Positions 14,531-22,514 of a DNA stretch of 22,817 nucleotides are shown here, piece by piece; within the stretch, counting starts at the first letter, position 1; each line of letters opens with the position of its first letter. Made by a program: the position numbers and the translations under genes. Origin of the DNA: JAQGHR01 sp031411935 (GTDB lineage Bacteria > Planctomycetota > Planctomycetia > Isosphaerales > Isosphaeraceae); contig JANOBY010000712.1 of the NCBI GenBank assembly GCA_031411935.1, positions 1 through 22,817 on the forward strand, given 5' to 3'. The notes under the pieces were generated by a model. The model saw nothing but the letters and a program-made list of their open reading frames with translations. It did no database searches and was not told the origin of the DNA.

Positions 14531-15736
14531 ATGACGGGGACGTTCGCCTGTCCGGAATGCGGGACCTTGCTGAGCACGCACGCACATACGGCGGGCGTTC
14601 GCGTGCGGTGCGTGGAGTGCAGCACGCTGGTCGAGGTGCCGTTCCTGCCGCGACACGTCTCCCCGCGCCGCGGGCGGGCGAAGACGCTGGGATGGATGAT
14701 CGCCGGCGGAGGGACGCTGGTGGCGGTCCTCATGGTGATCCTCGCCGTGAGCCTGGCGCGGGGCCGGGGGCAGGCGAACCGCCTCGCAAGCCTGCAATCG
14801 CACCTCACCAGGGCCCGGGCCGCCGAGCGCGAGGGCGACTGGGAGCAGGCCGTGAACCAGAGCGAGGAGGCCATGAAGGTCGCCGCCCGCCTCGCTCCGT
14901 GTGAGCAGGTGGACGAGGCTCTGGCCGTTCACGACCGGATCGCGCTGCTCGCCGTCCGGTCTCAGTTGAATCAGGCCAGGGGCGAGACCGACCCGATCTC
15001 CACGCTTCGCGCCTTGAGGTCCAGGATCGACACCGAGCTCGCCCTCGAGCCGGCACGGGAGGAAGTCACGGCGGAGCTCGCCCAGGCCCTCGGCCGGGTG
15101 GCCCAGGCCGACCTTGCCGAGGCGGCAAAGGCCATGGACCAGGGCCGATCGTCCGAGGCGCTCCTCCGTTGCGAGCATGTGGCGGAGCTTGGCGACGAGC
15201 TCGGAGCCGAGCACGGCGGGAAGCTCAGGGCCTCGGCACGGGAGGTTGCCCGCGAGATCGTGGCCAGGGCGGGCGTGGTCATGGGGCCCGTCACGGGGGA
15301 GTTCCTCCGGGGGCCGTCCGGGGCGAGGGATCACGCCGACGGGCTTCACCCGATCCTGATCGAGGCCCTGAAGCGAAGCGGCTATCTCCCCAAACCGGCC
15401 CGGACCGCGTTCGCGACGGCGTGGGACTCGGCCGCGCCGTACACCGTCGATCTGGAGATCATCGAGCGGGAAGAGGGCACCTTCTTCCAGACGCCGTTAC
15501 ACACGAGCCGGATCAATGCCCATGTGGTGTTGAGGAAGGGTGGGTCGGCCATCTGGCAGGCCCGGTTCCAGGGCCGCACTCGCGTCCCGCCTCCCACGAT
15601 GTCGGCGTTCGAGTCCTCGCGGCTCTCGCTGGCGAAATCGCGAGAGCCGGAGGTCGAGAAGCGTCTCTACGAGGACGCACGGCAGGTCCTGGCCGACAAC
15701 CTGGGGCAGGCCCTGAAGAACCTCCCCAGGCCGTGA
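14531..15736 (+). CDS. Zinc-ribbon, single-TM protein with a helical repeat region, unknown function
   Basis: A 401-residue protein I do not recognise by name. Residues 1-34 form a zinc ribbon with Cys7-x2-Cys10 and Cys27-x2-Cys30. After a short basic stretch there is one TM helix (about 53-76), so the ribbon should be cytoplasmic and the rest outside. Residues about 80-260 are amphipathic helices rich in Ala, Glu and Arg, like TPR or coiled-coil repeats (EREGDWEQAVNQSEEAM is TPR-like). The final 120 residues alternate strands and helices (YTVDLEIIEREEG, INAHVVLRKGGSAIWQARF) and may form a small folded domain. The ATG has GAAGGG directly before it and a weak GAGGGCGAC further up. Its stop is only 6 bp from the convergent HD-GYP stop. 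Zinc-ribbon plus TM plus repeat proteins are common in planctomycetes; the role is unknown. Confidence 0.75.
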   Translation: MTGTFACPECGTLLSTHAHTAGVRVRCVECSTLVEVPFLPRHVSPRRGRAKTLGWMIAGGGTLVAVLMVILAVSLARGRGQANRLASLQSHLTRARAAEREGDWEQAVNQSEEAMKVAARLAPCEQVDEALAVHDRIALLAVRSQLNQARGETDPISTLRALRSRIDTELALEPAREEVTAELAQALGRVAQADLAEAAKAMDQGRSSEALLRCEHVAELGDELGAEHGGKLRASAREVAREIVARAGVVMGPVTGEFLRGPSGARDHADGLHPILIEALKRSGYLPKPARTAFATAWDSAAPYTVDLEIIEREEGTFFQTPLHTSRINAHVVLRKGGSAIWQARFQGRTRVPPPTMSAFESSRLSLAKSREPEVEKRLYEDARQVLADNLGQALKNLPRP

Positions 15737-15742
15737 GTCGGC

Positions 15743-17230
15743 TCATTTTCTGCCCAGGGTCTCGTTGATCACCTGGTAGAGGCTCTCGCCCAGGCCCTTC
15801 TGGCGGATCCGGTCGAGGTCCGGTCGGCAGGCATTCAGCGCGTCCACCACACGCTCGTCCCACTGCACGCCGGCCCCTTTCTTGAAGATCTCGTCGATCT
15901 GCCGGGTGTCCAGGCGACGGCGGTACGGCCGCGTGCTGGACATGGCGTCGAAGGCGTCGGCCACCGCCAGGATCCGCGCGGGCAGGGGGATCTGGTCCCC
16001 CTTCAGGCCCAGGGGGTAGCCGGTCCCATCGTAGCTCTCGTGATGGAACTCGACGCCGGGCAGGAGGTGCTGGAGCTTCTTGAGGTCCGAGAGGATGTGC
16101 ACGCCGATCCGCACGTGGGCCTGGACCTGGATGTACTCGTCGGACGTGAGCTTGCCGGGCTTCTTGAGCACCCCGTCCTCCACGCCGATCTTGCCCACGT
16201 CGTGCAGGAGCCCCATGAGATAGAGGTCGCCCTGCTCGTGGGGCGACATGCCCAGCTGCTGCCCGATCCTCACCGCGATCCGGGCCACGCGCTCGGAGTG
16301 GCCCGAGGTGTAGCGGTCCTTGGCGTCGATCGCGGCGGTCAGGGCGCGGATCACGCCGAAGAGGAGTTCCTTCAGGTCGCCGTAGATCCGGGCGTTCGAG
16401 CGCTGGGTGGCGATCAGCGAGGCCACGGTCGAGAGCAGGTCGGCCTCTCCGGAGAACGGTCGGTTGTCGCGAGGGTTCGCCGCGAGCAGCCAGCCCGACT
16501 CGCCCTGCGAATCGGCCGCGGCCACCACGAACCGCCTCACGGCGGCCCCGTCCTTGGCGTGATTGCAGATGCGGATGGCCTCGCTCTTGTGCTCGCGAAT
16601 GAGCGCCCGCAGGTCCTCGGGGCCCACGTCCGAGAGGGATCCGGCCACGAGCACCGGCTCGCGCGACGAGCCGGGGATCCACGCGACGACCTCCACGTCC
16701 AGGGCCTCCCGCACCGCGGTCGCGGCCCGCTTCTGGAATCGCTCGGGGGCGTCGGAGACCCGCAGGCGACTGATCAGGCGCTCGACGAGATCGGCGGCCC
16801 GCGACGGGTGGCCGGAGGCGTGCGACGCGGCCTCGGCTTCGAGACGTCGCGAGACCGACTCTCCCCAGGTTTGCAGGGCCCGTTCGGCCCATCGTCCCGA
16901 AGCGTCGCTGAAAAGGGCCATCGCGTATCGCGGCCTCTCCTCGGACTCAGCCGGGACGGGCAGGGTTAACCAGAGCTGGCCGGGGTCGCACGCTCGCGAG
17001 CAGGAAACCACGTCCTCGCGGATTTCAGGCGGATTCGGTCGCGCACCAGCCGTGTTAAGGTCGATGCCGGCCCAGGTGATCCACTCCCCTCGCTTCGGGT
17101 CGAGGATTCCCACGGGCACCCCGAATTCATGGTGGAGCCGTTCGGACAGGACCCGCGCGCCGCGATCCTCCCCGGACTTCGACAACTTGGATAATCCCAC
17201 AAAACTGCTCGAGATCGTCGAACCGGCCAT
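15743..17230 (-). CDS. HD-GYP phosphodiesterase with a GAF-like sensory domain
   Basis: A 495-residue cytoplasmic signalling protein. The C-terminal HD-GYP domain (about 305-490) has the metal-binding HD pair in LLHDVGKIG (His343-Asp344), GHSERVA upstream of it, the family signature DGTGYPLGL (Gly404-Tyr405-Pro406) and LAVADAFDAMSS, so it should hydrolyse cyclic di-GMP. Residues about 160-300 look like a GAF domain, preceded by another sensory region of about 140 residues with Cys in SCSRACDPG. No receiver domain, so it senses a ligand or redox signal directly; the ligand is not known. The ATG has GGGAG 8 nt upstream. It is divergent from the kinase gene, 150 bp apart, which may mean shared control of two signalling genes. 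Confidence 0.9.
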   Translation of the reverse strand: MAGSTISSSFVGLSKLSKSGEDRGARVLSERLHHEFGVPVGILDPKRGEWITWAGIDLNTAGARPNPPEIREDVVSCSRACDPGQLWLTLPVPAESEERPRYAMALFSDASGRWAERALQTWGESVSRRLEAEAASHASGHPSRAADLVERLISRLRVSDAPERFQKRAATAVREALDVEVVAWIPGSSREPVLVAGSLSDVGPEDLRALIREHKSEAIRICNHAKDGAAVRRFVVAAADSQGESGWLLAANPRDNRPFSGEADLLSTVASLIATQRSNARIYGDLKELLFGVIRALTAAIDAKDRYTSGHSERVARIAVRIGQQLGMSPHEQGDLYLMGLLHDVGKIGVEDGVLKKPGKLTSDEYIQVQAHVRIGVHILSDLKKLQHLLPGVEFHHESYDGTGYPLGLKGDQIPLPARILAVADAFDAMSSTRPYRRRLDTRQIDEIFKKGAGVQWDERVVDALNACRPDLDRIRQKGLGESLYQVINETLGRK

Positions 17231-17380
17231 AAGCGAGCTCCCGGAAGGGGGGAAAGGATGAATCCCCGGCTTTACCAGGAGTGAACTCTAGAACGTGAAT
17301 CGCCGGCTCCGTGCATTATTTGTCTTGATCGCTCGGAGAAATGTTGGACATGGGCATCATCCAGACCTAAGAACCCTCGG

Positions 17381-20300
17381 GTGATTCGCCGCGCGTCCTC
17401 AAGGCCTGAGCCTCCGGAGCCGCCATTGAGAGCCAGCTTCTTTGACGACTCCTCGCCATCGAGCCAATCCCCGATGCAGTGGGAGCCCGCGAGCGATCCC
17501 GGCTCTCCCGTTGGCGACTCTCCCGGCCACCGCGACTCGCTCGGGATGGGCGGGCCCTCGACCCCGTCGAATCTGGATTTCCATCTGGACGAGCCCGACG
17601 ATGAGGGCGACGACCGCGAGCCCCGGGCGTACCCGCAGACGCGGCCGACCGAGCCATCGGAGTCTTCGCCCCCCGTGGCCCTGTTCCCGCAGCCCGGCGA
17701 GACCCTGGGCGGTTTCCGGGTGGTCTCGGAGCTGGGCCGGGGGGCGTTCGCTCGCGTGTATCTTGCCGAACAGGTCGAGCTTGCGGGTCGGCCGGTCGCA
17801 TTGAAGGTGGCGAAGGCCCTGGGCGACGAGCCGCAAGCCCTGGCCCGGCTCCAGCACACCCACATCGTGCCGATCCATTCGATCCACGACGATCCCGCGA
17901 CGGGCCTCCGCCTGCTCTGCATGCCGTTCGTGGGCGGGGCCAACCTGGCGCAGATCCTCGAAAGATCCGGGGCCCGGTTGCCCACGCAGGCCAGCGGTCG
18001 GAGCCTGCTCGAGGCGCTCGACGGGCTCGACCGTCCCCACCTCCTGCGTACCATGGCCAGCCGCTCGGGCTCGCAGAGGGCGACCTGGAACACCTTGCCC
18101 GAGCCGGCCCCGAATCGCGAGCCCGCATCCCCCACGGCGGTCAGGTCGGTGCTCGGGCGATATCTCGCGAAGCTCCCCTGGAGGAAGAGCCTGGACTACG
18201 CAGGCGATTCGGATCTCGAACTCGCGGAATCGGGCCCGGAGCCAGGCCAGGAGGACCTGCGCCAGCCGGCCCGGCGTTTCCTCCGATCCCATACCTACGT
18301 GCAGGCGGCGGTCTGGATCGCCGCAAGGCTCGCCGAGGGGCTCGATCATGCCCATGCACGCGGGGTCCTGCATCGCGACCTGAAGCCTTCGAATATCCTG
18401 ATCGCGGCCGACGGCACGCCCATGCTGCTGGACTTCAACCTGTCCGCCGATACGAACACGCACGCGGGCGCCGAGGCCGATCGGGCCCACCTGGGCGGCA
18501 CTCTGCCCTACATGGCCCCTGAGCACCTGGATGCCTTTAACCCCGGGGGCAAGACGCCGGTCTCGGCCGTGGACGAGCGATCGGACCTCTACGCGATCGG
18601 CCTGATCCTCTACGAGATGGTCGCCGGGCGGCACCCGTTCGAGGAGCCCCCGGCCAATCGGCCGATGGTGGACATCCTCCGGATCATGACCGAGGAGCGC
18701 CTTCTCGGGCCCCCCCTCGCGCGCTCAATCAACCCGATGGTTCCCCGGAGCCTCGACGCCATCATCGCCAAGGCGCTCGACCCGATGCCCGCGAGGCGAT
18801 ACGCCCACGCCGCCGACATGGCCGAGGATCTGCAGCGATTCCTCGACGACCGGCCCAACCTCCACGCGCCCGAACCCAGCCTGAAGGAACGCGCCGGCAA
18901 GTGGTGGCGGAGGCACCCCGAGGTCCGTGGAGCGGGGCCGGTGGCCGCCACGGCCGCCATCCTGCTCTTCGCCATCCTGGGCGCCGCGTGGTCGATCGCT
19001 GACTACGCCGAGATGGCCCAGTCCCGGCTCGTCCGGAACCATTTCAACGAGGACTTCCGCAAGGTTCAGCTCCTGCTGAACACCGCGAACGGAACGGCAG
19101 CCCACCGGAAAAAAGGCGTGGAAGGGGCCGAAAAGCTGCTCAGGGACTATCAGGTCCTGAGCGATCCGAACTGGATGCAGGGGCCGCTCGTGAGGAGGCT
19201 CCCGCCCCGGCAGCGGGACGCCTTGCGCGAGGATCTGGCCGAGTTGCTCCTCCTGACGGTTCGGGCGAAGGTCACCGACACCAGGCCCACCCAGGGCGAC
19301 CCCGAGGTCCGCAAGGCCCTCCGCTCGGGGATCGCGTGGCTGGACCTTGCCGAGACGTTCGACCCGCACCCGTCCTCGGCCCTGTTCGAGACCCGGGCTC
19401 GCTATTATCGCTCCCTGGCCGACGCTCCCCGAGCCGAGGCCGACGACAGGCGGGCCCAGGCGTCGCCCCCCCGATCCGCCCGCGACTATTACTTGCGAGG
19501 TACGGAGAGGCTGGCCCGCGAGGATTACGACGGGGCCGAGGCCGACCTGACCCTCGCCGTGGCCCTGGACCCGAAGCGGTTCTGGGCCTGGTTCACCCTG
19601 GGCCTCTGCCAGTTCGAAAGGGGGCGCTACGAGGAATCCATCGGCGACTTCAGCGTGTGCACCGTCCTGTCGCCCGACTTCGAGTGGCCCTACCTGAACC
19701 GGGGGCTGGCGCTCGCCGCTTCGGGCAAGCTCCTGGCGGCGAGATACTCGTACGACAAGGCCCTGTCGCTCAACGCCGACTTCATCGAGGCCCGCTACAA
19801 TCGGGCCCTGGTCTGCCTCCTCACCGCCGATCCCGCGCAGGCGCTCGCCGATCTCGACAAGGTCATCCGGCTCGGTCGCCGCGACCCGAATGTCCGGGCG
19901 GCCAGGGCCGAGGCGCTGGCCAGGCTCGGTCGCCGCGGCCAGGCCGAGAATGAGTTCGCCGACGCGCTCAAGATCCGCCCTGATGATGCCAGGATCCTGG
20001 TTGCGCGGGGCATGGCGAACCTGGACGCGGACCCGTCGGCGGCACGCGCCGACTTTGAACGAATCCTGAAGCGAGATGAATCCAACGGGCGGGCCCATTA
20101 CGGGATGGCCATGCTTCTGCGGCGGACGGAACTTCCCGAAGCCCTGAAGCACGCGAGGCAGGCAAGGATGCTTGAGCCGAGGGCGGATGATGCCCTGCGA
20201 CTCCGGTGCGTGCTGCTGGGCAGGCTCGGCCAGACCGAGGCCGAGGCCGACGCGAACCTCCTGGCCCAGTCGCCGTCCCCGCACAATCTGTACAACGCGG

Positions 20301-20509
20301 CCTGTGCCCTGTGCCTGCTCGATCAGGCCAGGGGAACGAGCACCCACCTGGGGCAGGCCCGCGCGTACCTGGATCGGGCGCTCGCGATGGGCTTCCCCTA
20401 CAAGGAGGCGCGGGCCGACCCCGATCTCGCCCTCCTCTGGAGGAAGGCCCCGGTCCGGAACCGGCCCGTCGCGTCCGCCGCGATTGACACCGGGGGCGAG
20501 CATCCCTAG
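17381..20509 (+). CDS. Membrane-anchored Ser/Thr protein kinase with TPR repeats (planctomycete type)
   Basis: A 1042-residue protein. The N-terminal 105 residues are acidic and Pro/Ser-rich. The Hanks-type kinase spans about 110-480: Gly-rich loop ELGRGAFARVY, Lys142 in VALKV, HRDLKPSN (His331-Asp333), DFN at 351-353 in place of DFG, and MAPEHL. An unusual 120-residue insert (about 200-310) separates the hinge from the HRD region. The helix-C Glu is not obvious. One TM helix lies at about 522-545. The outer part has a helical linker and from about 700 to 1000 TPR units (for example DLTLAVALDPKRFWAWFTLGL), probably binding partners or wall material. The GTG at 17381 lacks an SD; a TTG at 17426 with GGAG 6 nt upstream is a good alternative start. 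Confidence 0.87.
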   Translation: MIRRASSRPEPPEPPLRASFFDDSSPSSQSPMQWEPASDPGSPVGDSPGHRDSLGMGGPSTPSNLDFHLDEPDDEGDDREPRAYPQTRPTEPSESSPPVALFPQPGETLGGFRVVSELGRGAFARVYLAEQVELAGRPVALKVAKALGDEPQALARLQHTHIVPIHSIHDDPATGLRLLCMPFVGGANLAQILERSGARLPTQASGRSLLEALDGLDRPHLLRTMASRSGSQRATWNTLPEPAPNREPASPTAVRSVLGRYLAKLPWRKSLDYAGDSDLELAESGPEPGQEDLRQPARRFLRSHTYVQAAVWIAARLAEGLDHAHARGVLHRDLKPSNILIAADGTPMLLDFNLSADTNTHAGAEADRAHLGGTLPYMAPEHLDAFNPGGKTPVSAVDERSDLYAIGLILYEMVAGRHPFEEPPANRPMVDILRIMTEERLLGPPLARSINPMVPRSLDAIIAKALDPMPARRYAHAADMAEDLQRFLDDRPNLHAPEPSLKERAGKWWRRHPEVRGAGPVAATAAILLFAILGAAWSIADYAEMAQSRLVRNHFNEDFRKVQLLLNTANGTAAHRKKGVEGAEKLLRDYQVLSDPNWMQGPLVRRLPPRQRDALREDLAELLLLTVRAKVTDTRPTQGDPEVRKALRSGIAWLDLAETFDPHPSSALFETRARYYRSLADAPRAEADDRRAQASPPRSARDYYLRGTERLAREDYDGAEADLTLAVALDPKRFWAWFTLGLCQFERGRYEESIGDFSVCTVLSPDFEWPYLNRGLALAASGKLLAARYSYDKALSLNADFIEARYNRALVCLLTADPAQALADLDKVIRLGRRDPNVRAARAEALARLGRRGQAENEFADALKIRPDDARILVARGMANLDADPSAARADFERILKRDESNGRAHYGMAMLLRRTELPEALKHARQARMLEPRADDALRLRCVLLGRLGQTEAEADANLLAQSPSPHNLYNAACALCLLDQARGTSTHLGQARAYLDRALAMGFPYKEARADPDLALLWRKAPVRNRPVASAAIDTGGEHP

Positions 20510-20554
20510 CCTGAGGGGGGGACTTTCGTCTGCTCGCCCGTCTCGAGGCGCCTT

Positions 20555-21706
20555 GTGGCCAAGAAGAAGAAGGTGCGGGTCGCGTTCAAGAAGAACCGCC
20601 AGAAGCCCGCCCGAGAGAACAACCTCACGCGATCCTTCCGCGAGGACAGCACGTCTTCCGATGGCTCAATCGCGGGCGAACGCATCCGCGCCAAGGGCGA
20701 CCTTTCGCGAAAACGGACGATCGTCCAGGAATCGACCGTCGAGGGGGAATCGGCCGCCGATGCCGACCCGACCGCGCACCTCTCCGTCGACCTGTCCCAG
20801 TGCCAGGTCGGGCGGGTGGTGAAGGTCCACGGCCTCGAAACCGTGGTGGACGCCGAGGACGGGACCCAGTTCCGCTGCGGAGTTCGGAGGATCCTCAAGA
20901 CCCTCGCCATCGACGGCCGGAACGCCGTGGCCGTGGGGGACCGCGTGTGGTTCCGCCCCGGAGGAAGCCGCCAGGGCATGATCGAGAAGGTGGACGCCCG
21001 CAAGGGCACCATCACGCGCGGGTATCGCCGTCGCGAGCACATCATTGCGTCGAACATCGACCAGATCCTGATCGTCTCGGCGATCGAGGCCCCCGGCGTG
21101 AAGCTCCCTCTGATCGACCGCTACCTGATCTCGGCGGAGAAGGGGGGCGTCCGGCCGATCATCATCCTGAACAAGGCCGACCTCGCGGATCTCGCCGAAT
21201 ACCAGTGGATCATCGGCCTGTACAGCAGCCTCGGTTACGAGACGCTCGCCACCTCGGCCGCCGATGGGCGAGGTCTCTCACGGCTACGGAGCATCCTTTC
21301 GAACGGCGTGACCGGGTTCTCGGGGCAGAGCGGCGTCGGAAAGAGCACCCTGCTCAACGCCATCCAGCCGGGGCTGAACCTGCGCGTGCGCGAGGTCTCG
21401 GACTGGACGAGCAAGGGCAAGCACACGACCACCCACGCCGAGTTGATCCGCCTCGAATGGGGCGGCTATGTGGTGGACACGCCGGGGCTTCGCCAGTTCG
21501 AGGTCTGGGGGCTGGACCCCGCGGAGGTCGAGGGCTACTTCGTCGAGTTCCGCCCGTACGTGCCCAAATGCAAGTTCCCCGACTGCTCCCACACCCACGA
21601 ATCCGAATGCGCCGTGAAGCGGGCCGTCTTCTGGGGCCAGATCGACGAGGGCCGCTACGAAAGCTACCTCAAGCTCTACTTCCAGAAGCCCTTCGAGGGG
21701 GAGTGA
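20555..21706 (+). CDS. rsgA: Ribosome small subunit-dependent GTPase RsgA
   Basis: A 383-residue circularly permuted GTPase that helps 30S maturation and checks the subunit at the decoding site. The permuted order is seen: G4 NKAD at Asn206, G1 GQSGVGKST at 257-265 (Lys263), G3 DTPG at Asp308. An OB-fold precedes the G domain (about 85-145). The C-terminal zinc knot is CKFPDCSHTHESEC (Cys339, Cys344, His346, Cys352). The N-terminal 80 residues are very basic (AKKKKVRVAFKKNRQK), longer than in Bacillus and comparable to E. coli. The start is GTG at 20555 with GAGG 6 nt upstream. It follows the kinase gene by 45 bp in the same direction, so it may be read through from there. Confidence 0.95.
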   Translation: MAKKKKVRVAFKKNRQKPARENNLTRSFREDSTSSDGSIAGERIRAKGDLSRKRTIVQESTVEGESAADADPTAHLSVDLSQCQVGRVVKVHGLETVVDAEDGTQFRCGVRRILKTLAIDGRNAVAVGDRVWFRPGGSRQGMIEKVDARKGTITRGYRRREHIIASNIDQILIVSAIEAPGVKLPLIDRYLISAEKGGVRPIIILNKADLADLAEYQWIIGLYSSLGYETLATSAADGRGLSRLRSILSNGVTGFSGQSGVGKSTLLNAIQPGLNLRVREVSDWTSKGKHTTTHAELIRLEWGGYVVDTPGLRQFEVWGLDPAEVEGYFVEFRPYVPKCKFPDCSHTHESECAVKRAVFWGQIDEGRYESYLKLYFQKPFEGE

Positions 21707-21803
21707 GAGGTCTTGGACCGATCCGTTCAGCTGGCGATCACCGGCTAGACCTCCAAGCGGAGATTCTAGGCACGTTGTGCTTCTATCGCCCTGATCCTGG
21801 TAG

Positions 21804-21823
21804 GGCGGGCGACCCTGCCCGCC
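21804..21823. terminator. GC hairpin between rsgA and the SUKH-type gene
   Basis: GGCGGGC (21804-21810) pairs with GCCCGCC (21817-21823) over GACCCT. It lies 97 nt after the rsgA stop and 30 nt before the next ATG, so it could be a terminator or a leader structure. It lacks a U-tract. Mild similarity to short REP-like hairpins is possible. Confidence 0.35.
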
Positions 21824-21853
21824 AGAGCGTTTGTCAGCCGGCGAGGAGTCTCT

Positions 21854-22282
21854 ATGCAAGGGACCATAAGTCGTGCGGTAGCCCACTGGCGAGCCACCGG
21901 CGTCGTGATGCTCCCGCCTCCCCCACCCGAGACTATCTCAACTGTCTGGCAACGACTCGGCCGGCCGCTGGCGGCGGACGCCGCGGCACTCTATGGGGCG
22001 ATCGGCGGGTTCGAAAACAGTGCAATGGACAACCATCTGTTCTCGCTCTGGTCGGCCGATCAAATCGCCGAGGAGAACGCCTTGAACTCCTCTCCGGGAG
22101 TGCTGTTTGGCGACTTCCTGATTTTCGGGCACGGGTACGCGGTGCAGTTCGAGTCGCCGGATCGGTCGTCGGTCTGGCTGGAAGACTTCGGGGACGTCAG
22201 GTGGCAGGTGGCGTCCTCGCTCGAGGATTTCCTGATCAGGCTCCTGGATGACCCACGGTCCGTTAACTTGATGCCAGGGTAG
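21854..22282 (+). CDS. SMI1/KNR4 (SUKH)-family-like protein
   Basis: A 142-residue protein. The pattern LAADAAALYGAIGGFEN, then LFSLWSADQIAEEN, then GVLFGDFLIFGHGYAVQF, and SSLEDFLIRLL at the end matches the order of elements in SUKH-superfamily proteins (Leu-Pro start, GG loop, aromatic-rich strand, final helix). In bacteria many SUKH proteins are immunity partners of polymorphic toxins, but orphans also occur. No toxin gene is visible within the window on either side. The ATG has GAGGAG just upstream (21844-21849). The N-terminal 20 residues carry a poly-Pro stretch (MLPPPPPET). It sits after rsgA with a hairpin between, and it is convergent with the Cys-repeat gene. The SUKH call is from pattern only. 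Confidence 0.6.
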   Translation: MQGTISRAVAHWRATGVVMLPPPPPETISTVWQRLGRPLAADAAALYGAIGGFENSAMDNHLFSLWSADQIAEENALNSSPGVLFGDFLIFGHGYAVQFESPDRSSVWLEDFGDVRWQVASSLEDFLIRLLDDPRSVNLMPG

Positions 22283-22447
22283 CCGAACGACACCTACGGT
22301 CGCGCCGGAGCGGATTCTGCACTGCGGCGACGCCTACTCGGCTGTCATCAATCCCACGGAGAAGGGGTCAATGCAATTGCTCGTTATGCGAGCATGGACG
22401 TCCGCCCTACATCGTAAACCAACACGCATTTGAGGACCAATTCAACG

Positions 22448-22489
22448 AAGCAGGGCGGATCAGGGACCTACCCCAGATCCGCCCTGCTT
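22448..22489. terminator. Strong 14-bp hairpin between convergent genes
   Basis: AAGCAGGGCGGATC (22448-22461) and GATCCGCCCTGCTT (22476-22489) are perfect inverted repeats with a 14-nt loop. It lies 26 nt beyond the stop of the minus-strand repeat gene and 166 nt beyond the SUKH stop, so it is most likely the minus-strand gene's terminator and also serves the plus side. There is no long U-tract, but the terminal pairs give AAG...CTT. Confidence 0.6.
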
Positions 22490-22514
22490 ATACCTGAACC
22501 CTTCGCCAACTGCG

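Noticed and set aside
18725..20503. 592-codon open frame on the minus strand
   Set aside because: It is opposite the kinase-TPR gene, whose domains are clear; the antisense product has no recognisable motif.
20800..22251. 483-codon plus-strand frame over rsgA and the SUKH-type gene
   Set aside because: It is out of frame with both recognised genes and reads as Arg/Pro/Gly-rich noise.
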